A stretch of DNA of 64,000 bases from JAAYDI01 sp052034005 (GTDB taxonomy: Bacteria > Planctomycetota > Planctomycetia > Pirellulales > Pirellulaceae): assembly GCA_052034005.1 (NCBI GenBank), contig JBPOJB010000032.1:89250-153249 (forward strand). Direction: 5' to 3'. Under the pieces are notes generated by a model. The model was not told the origin of the DNA. It was given only the letters and a program-made list of their open reading frames with translations, and did not search any database. Shown one piece after another: positions 31,846-39,903 of the stretch. The first letter of the stretch is position 1. Each line of letters starts with the position of its first letter. Both the position numbers and the translations under genes were made by a program.

Positions 31846-34350
31846 ATGGTGGACCAACCGTTCGAGAAGCTGGGAGTCCTGTACCTGGGGCACGTGCGGG
31901 ACCTGGAGCATGGGACGACGTCGTCGGACTACGTGCTGTACGATTCCAAGGATCTGACGACGCACGCGTTGTGCGTCGGGATGACCGGCAGCGGCAAGAC
32001 AGGCCTGTGCATCTCGCTGCTGGAGGAGGCGGGGATCGACGGGATCCCGGCGCTCGTCGTCGACCCGAAAGGGGACATCGGCAACTTGCTCTTGACGTTT
32101 CCGGAGTTGCGTCCGGAGGATTTTCGTCCCTGGGTGGATGAATCCGAGGCGGCACGGCAGGACCAGACGCCGGACGAGTACGCCCAGCGTGTCGCCTCGC
32201 AATGGCGGGAGGGGTTGGCCGAGTGGGGGCAGGATGGCGAGCGGATCCGGCGTTTTCGATCGGCAGTGGACCTGGCGATCTACACGCCGGGCAGCAGTGC
32301 GGGGATACCGTTGACGATCCTCAAATCGTTCGGTGCGCCGCCGGCGGCGGTGGTGGAAGACGCCGATGCGTTCCGCGATCGGGTGGCTGCCGCGACATCC
32401 GGCCTGTTGACGTTGTTGGGCGTGGACGCCGATCCGGTCCGCAGCCGCGAGTTCATCCTGGTCTCGAATCTGTTGGACCGCGCTTGGCGCGAACGGCGGG
32501 ACATGGACCTGGCCGGCCTGATCCAGCAGATTCAGACGCCGCCCTTCTCCCAGATCGGGGTCATGGACATCGACACGTTCTATCCGGCCAAGGAGCGCAT
32601 GGCGCTGTCGATGACGCTCAACAGCCTGTTGGCCTCGCCGGCATTCGCGGCGTGGCTCGCGGGCGAGCCGCTGGATATCCAGCGGCTGCTCTACACGGCG
32701 GACGGGAAGCCCCGCATCTCGATCCTCTCGATCGCGCACCTGTCCGATTCCGAGCGGATGTTCTTCGTGACGATCCTGCTGAACGAGTTGTTGACCTGGA
32801 TGCGATCGCAAGCGGGGACGTCGAGCCTGCGGGCGGTCTTCTACATGGACGAGGTGTTCGGCTTTTTCCCGCCGGTGGCCAATCCGCCGACGAAGCAGCC
32901 GATGCTGACGTTGCTCAAGCAGGCCCGCGCGTTCGGCGTCGGTTTGGTGTTGGCCACGCAGAACCCGGTCGACCTGGACTACAAGGGCCTGTCGAACTGC
33001 GGCACATGGTTCCTGGGCCGGCTGCAGACCGAGCGGGACAAGGCGCGCGTGCTCGACGGGCTGGAGGGCGCTTCCGCCCAGGCCGGGTCGCAGTTCGACC
33101 GGCAGGCGATCGACAAGATCCTGTCGGCCCTCGGCGGACGCATGTTCCTGATGAACAACGTGCACGATGCCGCGCCCGTGGTATTCCAGACACGCTGGGC
33201 CATGTCGTTCCTGCGCGGGCCGCTGACGCGCGACCAGATCCGCGTGTTGACCGCAGGTCGGTCGGCGGCGCCCGGGCCGGTCGCGTCGGAGGAGCCGGCG
33301 GCGCCCGCGGCGGCGGCGGTCCCAGCCGCCGCGCCCGCCCCGGCCGCGACAGGTCCCGCGCCCGCCCCGGCCGCGCAGGTGCCGCCCGAAATCCCGCAGC
33401 TCTACGTGCCGCCGCGCCAACCGCCGCCGGCCGCGGACCGGCTGGTGTACCGGCCGGCGCTGCTGGGCTGCGGCCGGCTGCACTTTGTGCGCGCCGGGTA
33501 CCAGCTGGATCGCTGGGAAGAGCGGCGGCTGCTGCATCTGGTCGAGCGCGATCCGGACGAGCGTCTTTGGGAGCAGGCGCGGGCCGTCGCGCGCCCGCTC
33601 GAAACGCAACCGGCCGCGGAGCCAGGTGCGCGGCTGGCTCCTTTGCCCGCCAGCCTGACGGCGGCCGGGAATTACGCGCGGTGGCAACAGCGGCTCAAGG
33701 ACCATCTGTACAACCATCAGTCGCTCGACCTCTTCTATTGCGCCGCGCTCAAGCAGTACTCGCGAGCCGGCGAGACCGAGGGGGACTTCCGAATCCGGCT
33801 CGGCCAGATCGCGCGGGAACAACGCGATCAGGAAGTCGAGAAGCTGCGCGGCCGCTATGCCGGCAAGCTGGCGACCCTCCAGGAACGGATCCGCCGCGCG
33901 CAGGACGCGATCGATCGCGAGGGATCGGAATACCGGGAGAAGACGGTGGACACCGCCATCTCGCTGGGCGCGTCGATCTTCGGCGCTCTTTTCGGCCGGA
34001 AGGTGCTGAGCCAACAGAACATCGGCCGCGTCTCGACCACCATGCGGCGCGCCGGGCGGGCGGCGCGCCAGCGACAGGATGTGCAGCAGGCGCGCCAGAC
34101 GCTGGACGCCCTGTTGCGGCAACGGGCCGAATTGGAACAACAGATCGCCGACGACATCGCGCGGATCGAGGCCGCCTGCAACACCGGTCGGCTGCAATGG
34201 GAACGTCTGCAAGTGCGGCCCCGCAAGGGCGACCTGATCGTCGAGCCGATTACGTTGGTCTGGCTGCCGTGGGTGATCGACGACGCCGGCTCAGCCGCGC
34301 CGGCCGCCCTCCCGGCCGGGGCGGAGGATGCGCCTTCGGATATTCCGTGA
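31846..34350 (+). CDS. HerA/DUF87-like ATPase with a C-terminal coiled coil
   Basis: An 834-residue protein from ATG 31846, with TGAGG about 6 nt upstream; a GTG 12 bp earlier is an alternative. The N-terminal ATPase (about 1-470) has Walker A GMTGSGKT in ALCVGMTGSGKTGL, Walker B FYMDEVFGF, and an arginine-containing QARAFGVGLVLATQNPVDL block. This places it with HerA/FtsK-like hexameric translocases, as in DUF853/DUF87 proteins. A Pro/Ala-rich linker (about 480-525) leads to a C-terminal domain with a long coiled coil (about 640-790) containing RDQEVEKLRGRYAGKLATLQER. No NurA-type nuclease is adjacent. A role in DNA or protein translocation is inference. Confidence 0.82.
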   Translation: MVDQPFEKLGVLYLGHVRDLEHGTTSSDYVLYDSKDLTTHALCVGMTGSGKTGLCISLLEEAGIDGIPALVVDPKGDIGNLLLTFPELRPEDFRPWVDESEAARQDQTPDEYAQRVASQWREGLAEWGQDGERIRRFRSAVDLAIYTPGSSAGIPLTILKSFGAPPAAVVEDADAFRDRVAAATSGLLTLLGVDADPVRSREFILVSNLLDRAWRERRDMDLAGLIQQIQTPPFSQIGVMDIDTFYPAKERMALSMTLNSLLASPAFAAWLAGEPLDIQRLLYTADGKPRISILSIAHLSDSERMFFVTILLNELLTWMRSQAGTSSLRAVFYMDEVFGFFPPVANPPTKQPMLTLLKQARAFGVGLVLATQNPVDLDYKGLSNCGTWFLGRLQTERDKARVLDGLEGASAQAGSQFDRQAIDKILSALGGRMFLMNNVHDAAPVVFQTRWAMSFLRGPLTRDQIRVLTAGRSAAPGPVASEEPAAPAAAAVPAAAPAPAATGPAPAPAAQVPPEIPQLYVPPRQPPPAADRLVYRPALLGCGRLHFVRAGYQLDRWEERRLLHLVERDPDERLWEQARAVARPLETQPAAEPGARLAPLPASLTAAGNYARWQQRLKDHLYNHQSLDLFYCAALKQYSRAGETEGDFRIRLGQIAREQRDQEVEKLRGRYAGKLATLQERIRRAQDAIDREGSEYREKTVDTAISLGASIFGALFGRKVLSQQNIGRVSTTMRRAGRAARQRQDVQQARQTLDALLRQRAELEQQIADDIARIEAACNTGRLQWERLQVRPRKGDLIVEPITLVWLPWVIDDAGSAAPAALPAGAEDAPSDIP

Positions 34351-34444
34351 TGTCGCGAGTCTGCGGGTTTGCGATGCGTCGTTCGGCCGGACGACGACAC
34401 CATCGCACACGGCCGGCGCCGCAGCGCCCTCCGGTTCCGGTCGG

Positions 34445-36055
34445 CTACGGCGCGTTCCACGAGCAGTGCCAGCCGCGGGCCTCGATCTCGCAGGCCGTCC
34501 CGTCCAGATCCACGGTCACCGGCTGATCGTTGAAGTTCTCAACCACCCGGCTGCCGTCGTCGAACAGGTACAGCGCCACGCGGCCGGGCGCGTGGAACTG
34601 CCGGGAGAACGGCTGCAACAGCGGTTGCCGCAGCAGGTCCAATGCCGCCTGCGGGATCTCGAGGAGCGTTTTCGGTTCGCCCTTGACTTCCAGCACCTGG
34701 ACGTTCGGCTGGTGCAGGTCGACTTCGCCTTCCAGCCGCCTGGCGAGCCCGTCGGTGACGAGCGTCGGTTTGCCGTCGGCGATGAAAGCGGCCAGCCGGG
34801 CGGGCAGTTCGGGGTCTTTCAGCGCATGGAGCGCGAAGAAGCCGGCCGGCGCGTCGCTGGGGAACTCATGACAGGGGATCAAGGGTATCCCGAGCATGCC
34901 GACGAAGTCGAACACGCGGGGTTCCGTCTCCGGATGGCTATTGGCCGGCTTGTAGGCCGCCACACCCACCGCCGCGCGCCGGCGGACCTGCTCGGCCACC
35001 TGCAACAGTTCCGGTATCTGGCGGCGCAGCGCCGCCACGTTTGCGGGACCGGTCTGTCCCAGCAGCGATCCGTAACAGAAGAGCACCGATTCGCGCGCGC
35101 CCCCGAGGATCGTCTGCCGCGCCTGTTCGAGATAGGTGGCGGGCGTCGTGCCGTACGGGTCGTACCAGCCTCCGCCGCACTTCGGGCCGCCGATGCCGCC
35201 CAGCCACCGCATGATGAAGTAGGCTTCGTATTGCGGTGTGCCGCCCCACCGCCGGTCCGTGTAGTCACGTATCTCCGTTCCGACCCAGATCCGATCGAAG
35301 TCCCGCGTCTGACGGATCACGTCATACCCGCGCCGGTGGAAGTCGTCGTACCACTGCGGGTACTTGATGATCAGCGTGGCGTTCGGGTTGACGCGCTTGG
35401 CTGCCGCGAGGACCTGTGTGCGCGACAGCTGCACCATGAGTTCACAGCGGTAGTCTTCCCACGTATCGCCGGGCACCGGCCAGCAATCGCCGGCGATCTC
35501 CACGGTTCTGGCCGCGCGTGCGCGGTCGCACTGCGGGCACTCGCAGTCGGTGAACCAGAAATCATCGATCATGATCTCGTCGAACAGGCTCGCGGTGTGT
35601 TCGAACGTCCGTTGCAGCACCATCTGGGTCGGCCCGTCCGTGTAGCAGGAGATCCCGTCCCAGCCCGTGGAGCGTTTCCCGACGTTCGTGGTGGTGACGC
35701 ACCCCGAGACCGCGAAGCCGGCCTCCAGGAGCCGGTCACGCGCTCGGGTCAGCATCGCATCGGGCGTGCGGAACCCGTTGCGAAACGTCTCGAGGTAGAC
35801 CTTCGTCACGCCGGTCCGCCGGCACCAGTCGATGGCTCTGTCGATCCCTTCTTCCGTGGCGAGCAGGTCCCGCACGTTCTGCGCGGTGACGAGCGTCGAG
35901 AAGCGGTGCACGGACTGCTTCTCCCGCGCCAGCTCCCACATGTCGTCCGCCGCGCGGCCCGCCGGCAGCCGAGCGCCGACCAGGGCCGCCACGACCGCCA
36001 CCCATCCGATCCGCAGCGCGCCACGCGCCGCAATGCCACCGCATAGAGTGACCAT
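34445..36055 (-). CDS. Secreted TIM-barrel protein of unknown function
   Basis: A 536-residue protein from ATG 36055, with GAGGTGA about 8 nt upstream. The signal peptide is followed by a region with the strand pattern of a glycoside hydrolase-like TIM barrel (TKVYLETFRNGFRTP; FDEIMIDDFWFTDCECPQCDRAR; NATLIIKYPQWYDDFHRRGYDVIRQTRDFDRIWVGTEIRDYT). The Cys-rich CECPQC is conserved-looking and occurs in other planctomycete secreted barrels. The C-terminal part (about 380-536) resembles a beta-sandwich typical of hydrolases (YLFDDGSRVVENFNDQPVTVDLDG). I see no secure catalytic pair, so I assign no activity. Confidence 0.72.
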   Translation of the reverse strand: MVTLCGGIAARGALRIGWVAVVAALVGARLPAGRAADDMWELAREKQSVHRFSTLVTAQNVRDLLATEEGIDRAIDWCRRTGVTKVYLETFRNGFRTPDAMLTRARDRLLEAGFAVSGCVTTTNVGKRSTGWDGISCYTDGPTQMVLQRTFEHTASLFDEIMIDDFWFTDCECPQCDRARAARTVEIAGDCWPVPGDTWEDYRCELMVQLSRTQVLAAAKRVNPNATLIIKYPQWYDDFHRRGYDVIRQTRDFDRIWVGTEIRDYTDRRWGGTPQYEAYFIMRWLGGIGGPKCGGGWYDPYGTTPATYLEQARQTILGGARESVLFCYGSLLGQTGPANVAALRRQIPELLQVAEQVRRRAAVGVAAYKPANSHPETEPRVFDFVGMLGIPLIPCHEFPSDAPAGFFALHALKDPELPARLAAFIADGKPTLVTDGLARRLEGEVDLHQPNVQVLEVKGEPKTLLEIPQAALDLLRQPLLQPFSRQFHAPGRVALYLFDDGSRVVENFNDQPVTVDLDGTACEIEARGWHCSWNAP

Positions 36056-36141
36056 AGCACGTCACCTCACATATCCAGTTGGACCGTCAGGGAACCTGGT
36101 GACTGCTTCTTCTCACGCTGCCGGCCTCACGCGGGGGCGAG

Positions 36142-37146
36142 TCACGCCTGCCCTTCCTCGAAGGCCGCGTCGAACGCCCGGGCGCTCGGCGCGAAGTTCA
36201 TCCGCCTGGTGAACTCACAGGCTTCGCGCGCGCCGAATTCGCGATCCATGCCCATGTCCTCCCATTCCACCGACAGCGGGCCGTCGTAATGGATCTTATT
36301 GAGCGCCCGGATGATCTCCTCGAAATTGACGGCGCCGCGCCCGGGGCTGCGGAAGTCCCACCCGCGGCGGTCGTCACCGAAGTTCAAGTGGCTGGCCAGG
36401 ATCCCGGTCTTGCCGTTGAGCGTCGTGATGGCGTCCTTCACATGCACATGGTAAATCCGGTCCGGGAAGGCCCGGATGAACTCCACCGGGTCGACGCCTT
36501 GCCAGTAGAGGTGGCTCGGGTCGAAGTTGAACCCGAACTCCTCGCGGTAGTCCAGGGCCTTCAACGCCCGCTCGGCGGTGTACAGGTCGAAGGCGATCTC
36601 GGTGGGGTGGACTTCCAGCGCGAACTTCACGCCGCATTCGCCAAACACGTCGAGGATCGGATTGAAGCGCTCGGCCAGCAGCTCGAAACCCGCCTCGATC
36701 ATCTGCTCGGACACCGGCGGGAAGGAATAGAGCAACGGCCAGATGCTCGAACCGGTGAAGCCGTTGACGACCTCGACGCCGAACTTCTGGGCGGCACGTG
36801 CCGTGTTCATCAGCTCCTCGGCCGCCCGCTTGTTCACGCCCGCCGGGTTCCCGTCGCCCCACACGGAGGGCGGCAGGATCGCCTTGTGACGCTCGTCGAT
36901 GATGTCCAGCACGGCTTGCCCGACCAGATGATTGCTGATCGCCAGGCACTGCAGATGGTGCCGCTCCAGCAGATCGCGCTTCTGCCGACAGTAGTTGTCG
37001 TCGGCCAACGCCCGGTCGACCTCGAAATGGTCTCCCCAACACGCCAGCTCCAGTCCCTCATAGCCGAACTCGGCAGCCTTGCGAACCATGTCCGCCAGCG
37101 GCAGGTCGGCCCACTGGCCCGTGAAGAGAGTGACAGGTCGTGCCAT
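36142..37146 (-). CDS. Sugar phosphate isomerase/epimerase (xylose isomerase-like TIM barrel)
   Basis: A 334-residue cytosolic enzyme from ATG 37146, with AAGGAG 6 nt upstream. The AP-endonuclease-2 barrel is clear: LADMVRKAAEFGYEGLELACWGDHFEVD, CLAISNHLVGQAVL, VKFALEVHPTEIAFDL, NFDPSHLYWQGVDPVEFIRAF, IYHVHVKDA and LSVEWEDMGMDREFG. E, D and H residues in EVHPTE, FDPSH and HVHVKD would bind the divalent metal. Close relatives are annotated as inositol or sugar catabolic isomerases. It lies close to Gfo/Idh/MocA and other carbohydrate genes, but has no tight operon partner. Confidence 0.86.
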   Translation of the reverse strand: MARPVTLFTGQWADLPLADMVRKAAEFGYEGLELACWGDHFEVDRALADDNYCRQKRDLLERHHLQCLAISNHLVGQAVLDIIDERHKAILPPSVWGDGNPAGVNKRAAEELMNTARAAQKFGVEVVNGFTGSSIWPLLYSFPPVSEQMIEAGFELLAERFNPILDVFGECGVKFALEVHPTEIAFDLYTAERALKALDYREEFGFNFDPSHLYWQGVDPVEFIRAFPDRIYHVHVKDAITTLNGKTGILASHLNFGDDRRGWDFRSPGRGAVNFEEIIRALNKIHYDGPLSVEWEDMGMDREFGAREACEFTRRMNFAPSARAFDAAFEEGQA

Positions 37147-37391
37147 GCTGTGCTCCTTCTCTTGCGATACGCAGGGATGATGGACAGTCGGCCTGGGCGC
37201 GGTGCCGCGCGAGGTCGCGCGAAGCGGCCGATCGTGACCAGGCATTATCGCGCGCGGCACTGCGGCACGCAACCCGCGGCGGCCGCGCCCGGTGGCCCGC
37301 GCGGGCCGGGAACGCGCTGCGCGCGAGCTGCACCCGCCCCGCTGCGAACCGGTTCCCGGAACGCGGTCCCTGCCGGCAGGTGGGCGCGTGC

Positions 37392-37397
37392 TATAAT
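37392..37397 (+). promoter_or_regulatory. Perfect -10 (TATAAT) before the STN-like secreted protein gene
   Basis: TATAAT 49 bp upstream of the ATG at 37446. A matching -35 at 16-18 bp spacing is not obvious, so only the -10 is claimed. Confidence 0.4.
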
Positions 37398-37445
37398 TCC
37401 AGAGCCACTTCCGATCGTACCGACTCGCAGCGCAAGGGAGCTGCC

Positions 37446-38492
37446 ATGTCCAACCGCTGGACGCTCAGATTGCCGGCCGTCGCCCTGCTCGCCCTGGCCG
37501 TCGTGCCCACGCCGTTCGTCGCGGCGCAAGCGCCCGTTGCGCTCGAGGTGGTCACGGAAGACGCCTTCCCTTCCGACAGCCAGTCCCGCTGGCTGGAATC
37601 GTTCAAGACACTCGGCCTGACCCATGTGCGGATCCGCGGCCGGCAGCCGGGTGACGCGCCGTCGATCACCAACACCGGGACCGAGCAGAGCCCCCGGTAC
37701 CAGGTCGTCGCCGTGATGACCAGGGACCAGCAGCTGACGCTGCCCGGCCTGACCGTGCGGTCCGGCCAGCGCAAGCAGTTGGCGGATTGGTTCACGCGGT
37801 TGCGCGAGGGCGGCGAGGACGCGGTGACGGGCGCAGCGGGCGCGTTCGGATTGACGGCCAGGCAGTTCGTCGCGCTCCACGACGCCGTGAGTCCGGCCGT
37901 GACGTTCGAGACGAAGAACAGGCCGGTGCGGGACGTCGTCAAGCAGATCGTCCAGAGCATGCCGGTGGCCGTCGAGTCGGACGCGGCGGCGGAGCGGGCG
38001 ATTGCCGGCCACGATCAGGTGCTCGACGAATTGCGGGGGCTGAGCCGCGGTACGGCCCTGGCGGCCGCCGTGCGGCCGTTGGGCCTGGTGGTCGTGGTCA
38101 CCGGTCAGGGAAAACGGGCCGGCGGACTGCGCATCAGCGTGCCGGCCGGCCAGGAAGAAACCTGGCCCGTGGGCATTCCGCTCCCGCCCGGCAAGTCGCC
38201 GGATGAAGTGGCCAAGTCGCTCTTCAAGTACGTCAACGTGGAGATCAACGAGCGGCCGCTGTCCGAAGCGATCGCCGCCGTGCAGGAACGTGTCCAGCTC
38301 CCCGTGCTGCTGGACCATAACGCGCTGGCCCGGCACGAAGTGGACATGCACGCGAAAGTGAACCTCCCGGCCAAGAAGACCTTCTATAAGAAGATCCTCG
38401 ATGATCTGTTGTACCAGGCCCTGCTGCGCAGCGAACTGCGATTGGACGATGCCGACAAGCCGTTCCTGTGGATCACGACGATCAAGCGCTGA
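37446..38492 (+). CDS. Secreted protein with an STN/secretin-N-like C-terminal domain
   Basis: A 348-residue protein from ATG 37446, with AAGGGAG 5 nt upstream. The signal peptide is MSNRWTLRLPAVALLALAVVPTPFVAAQA. The mature N-part (about 30-230) has LESFKTLGLTHVRIRGRQPGDAPSI and a repeat-like pair of alpha/beta motifs. The C-terminal block VEINERPLSEAIAAVQERVQLPVLLDHNAL, followed by KTFYKKILDDLLYQALLRSELRL, fits the secretin/TonB short N-terminal (STN) fold that occurs in outer-membrane secretins and receptors. Here it is free-standing. No secretin genes are adjacent. The function is unknown; it may bind or modify envelope machinery. Confidence 0.68.
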   Translation: MSNRWTLRLPAVALLALAVVPTPFVAAQAPVALEVVTEDAFPSDSQSRWLESFKTLGLTHVRIRGRQPGDAPSITNTGTEQSPRYQVVAVMTRDQQLTLPGLTVRSGQRKQLADWFTRLREGGEDAVTGAAGAFGLTARQFVALHDAVSPAVTFETKNRPVRDVVKQIVQSMPVAVESDAAAERAIAGHDQVLDELRGLSRGTALAAAVRPLGLVVVVTGQGKRAGGLRISVPAGQEETWPVGIPLPPGKSPDEVAKSLFKYVNVEINERPLSEAIAAVQERVQLPVLLDHNALARHEVDMHAKVNLPAKKTFYKKILDDLLYQALLRSELRLDDADKPFLWITTIKR

Positions 38493-38567
38493 ACGGGTCG
38501 CGGAGAGGGGAGGGCACGTCCCCGATGCGTGACGGGCTGGACGCGTTCTTGCACGCGGGCTGGAAGC

Positions 38568-39812
38568 TCATCCTGTGGCGTAGGGCGCGTGGGCGTACGC
38601 CGCCTCGAACATGGCGATGATGTTCTCGGGAGGCACATCGGCCAGGGCATTGTGGACCTGCTGGAACACGAACCCGCCGCCCGGCTTGAGGGTTTCGACC
38701 TGTTGCCGCACATGATCGCGGATCTCCGCGGGCGTGCCCTGCGACAGCATGCGTCGCGTATCGCAGCCGCCGCCCCAGAAAGTCAGGTCTTGTCCGAAGT
38801 CCCGCTTCAAGGCGCGCGGGTCCATGCCCGTGCAGCTGATCTGGACCGGGTTGATGGCATCCAACCCTGCTTCGATCAGGTGTCGCAGGAGCGGCTGCAC
38901 GCCGCCGCAGCAGTGCAACATCACCTTGACGTCCGCCAGTTGCTTCGCGCGCTGCCACATGCGCGCGTGGCGCGGCTTGAAGAACGCTTCATACATCGCC
39001 GGCGAGATCTGCGGACCGTTCTGCATACCCAGATCGTCGCCGAACAGGATGATGTCGATCGAGTCCCCGACGGCGCCGAGAAACCGTTCCAGGCTCGCCA
39101 GGTGGATCTCGACGAGGCGGTCGAGAAACTCGTGCGCGCGCGCCGGCTCGCCCGCCAGCAGCATCAGGAAGTTGTCGTTGCGATAAAGGAACTGGCCGAT
39201 CTCCAGCAGATTGCCGCCGAAGAGGCCGATGATCGCACGGTCCGTCTGGGCGCGCAGCCGGCGCGCGCCGGCCGCCAGCTTCTCCAGCCCCCCTGTGCCG
39301 GCCACCAGCGGACCGGGCGGCGCCTGGATCGCCGTCCAGATCGTCTCGTTCAACGCCTGGGGCAAACGGTCCAGGTCGTCCTGCTCCAGGTACGGCCAAT
39401 GGCACTGTTCGAAGTACAACGCCCCGTCCGGCATGCGTCCCAGAACCAGGCCGTCCTCGTTCTTCAGGACCCACTCGTCCGCCAGCCGCTCGGGCACCGT
39501 CCAACTCGGCATCTGGCACGGCGTGCCGTCGGGCAGGATCCAGTCCACCCAATGCTCGTCCTCCAAGGCGAACGCCCGACCGAGCTCGATCGTGTCGATG
39601 TGGAACAGGTCGAGCACATCGTCGTCGATGATCGCCAGCTGCTGGATCTGATCGTAGACGCGGATCGGCCGCTCGGCGAGCCCGAGCGCGCGGCGCAGTC
39701 TCGCATAGGCGATCGCCGCGATCCCCGACGATCGATGCCCACCGAAATCGATCGGCACGCGATCCGCCTCCTGGTGGTTCAAAGCTGCCAAGACGCGTTC
39801 TCGTGAGTTCAT
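38568..39812 (-). CDS. Uroporphyrinogen decarboxylase-like (URO-D family) protein
   Basis: A 414-residue URO-D superfamily TIM barrel from ATG 39812, with AAGGGGA 7 nt upstream. Typical opening: MNSRERVLAALNHQEADRVPIDFG. Core motifs are FGDDLGMQNGPQISPAMYEAFFKP and VKVMLHCCGGVQPLLRHLIEAGLDAINPVQISCTGMDP. The HCCGG region includes the cysteine and histidine that bind zinc in corrinoid methyltransferases (MtaA/MtbA type), so a methyl-transfer role is more likely than heme synthesis. It lies 91 bp downstream of the alpha-mannosidase gene on the same strand and may belong to the same transcript. No corrinoid protein gene is nearby. Confidence 0.82.
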   Translation of the reverse strand: MNSRERVLAALNHQEADRVPIDFGGHRSSGIAAIAYARLRRALGLAERPIRVYDQIQQLAIIDDDVLDLFHIDTIELGRAFALEDEHWVDWILPDGTPCQMPSWTVPERLADEWVLKNEDGLVLGRMPDGALYFEQCHWPYLEQDDLDRLPQALNETIWTAIQAPPGPLVAGTGGLEKLAAGARRLRAQTDRAIIGLFGGNLLEIGQFLYRNDNFLMLLAGEPARAHEFLDRLVEIHLASLERFLGAVGDSIDIILFGDDLGMQNGPQISPAMYEAFFKPRHARMWQRAKQLADVKVMLHCCGGVQPLLRHLIEAGLDAINPVQISCTGMDPRALKRDFGQDLTFWGGGCDTRRMLSQGTPAEIRDHVRQQVETLKPGGGFVFQQVHNALADVPPENIIAMFEAAYAHAPYATG

Positions 39813-39903
39813 GGCCAGGTCCCCTTGTGAGTCCAGGTCGCCGACCTGGACGTCGTAACGGTTCATGTCTTGTGGTGCCGCGGCCCATTCCGGCGGCATG
39901 CGC

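Noticed and set aside
31828..34212. A 794-residue minus-strand open frame over the HerA-like gene
   Set aside because: Antisense to a gene with clear Walker motifs; composition is Arg/Gln/His-rich with no domain pattern.
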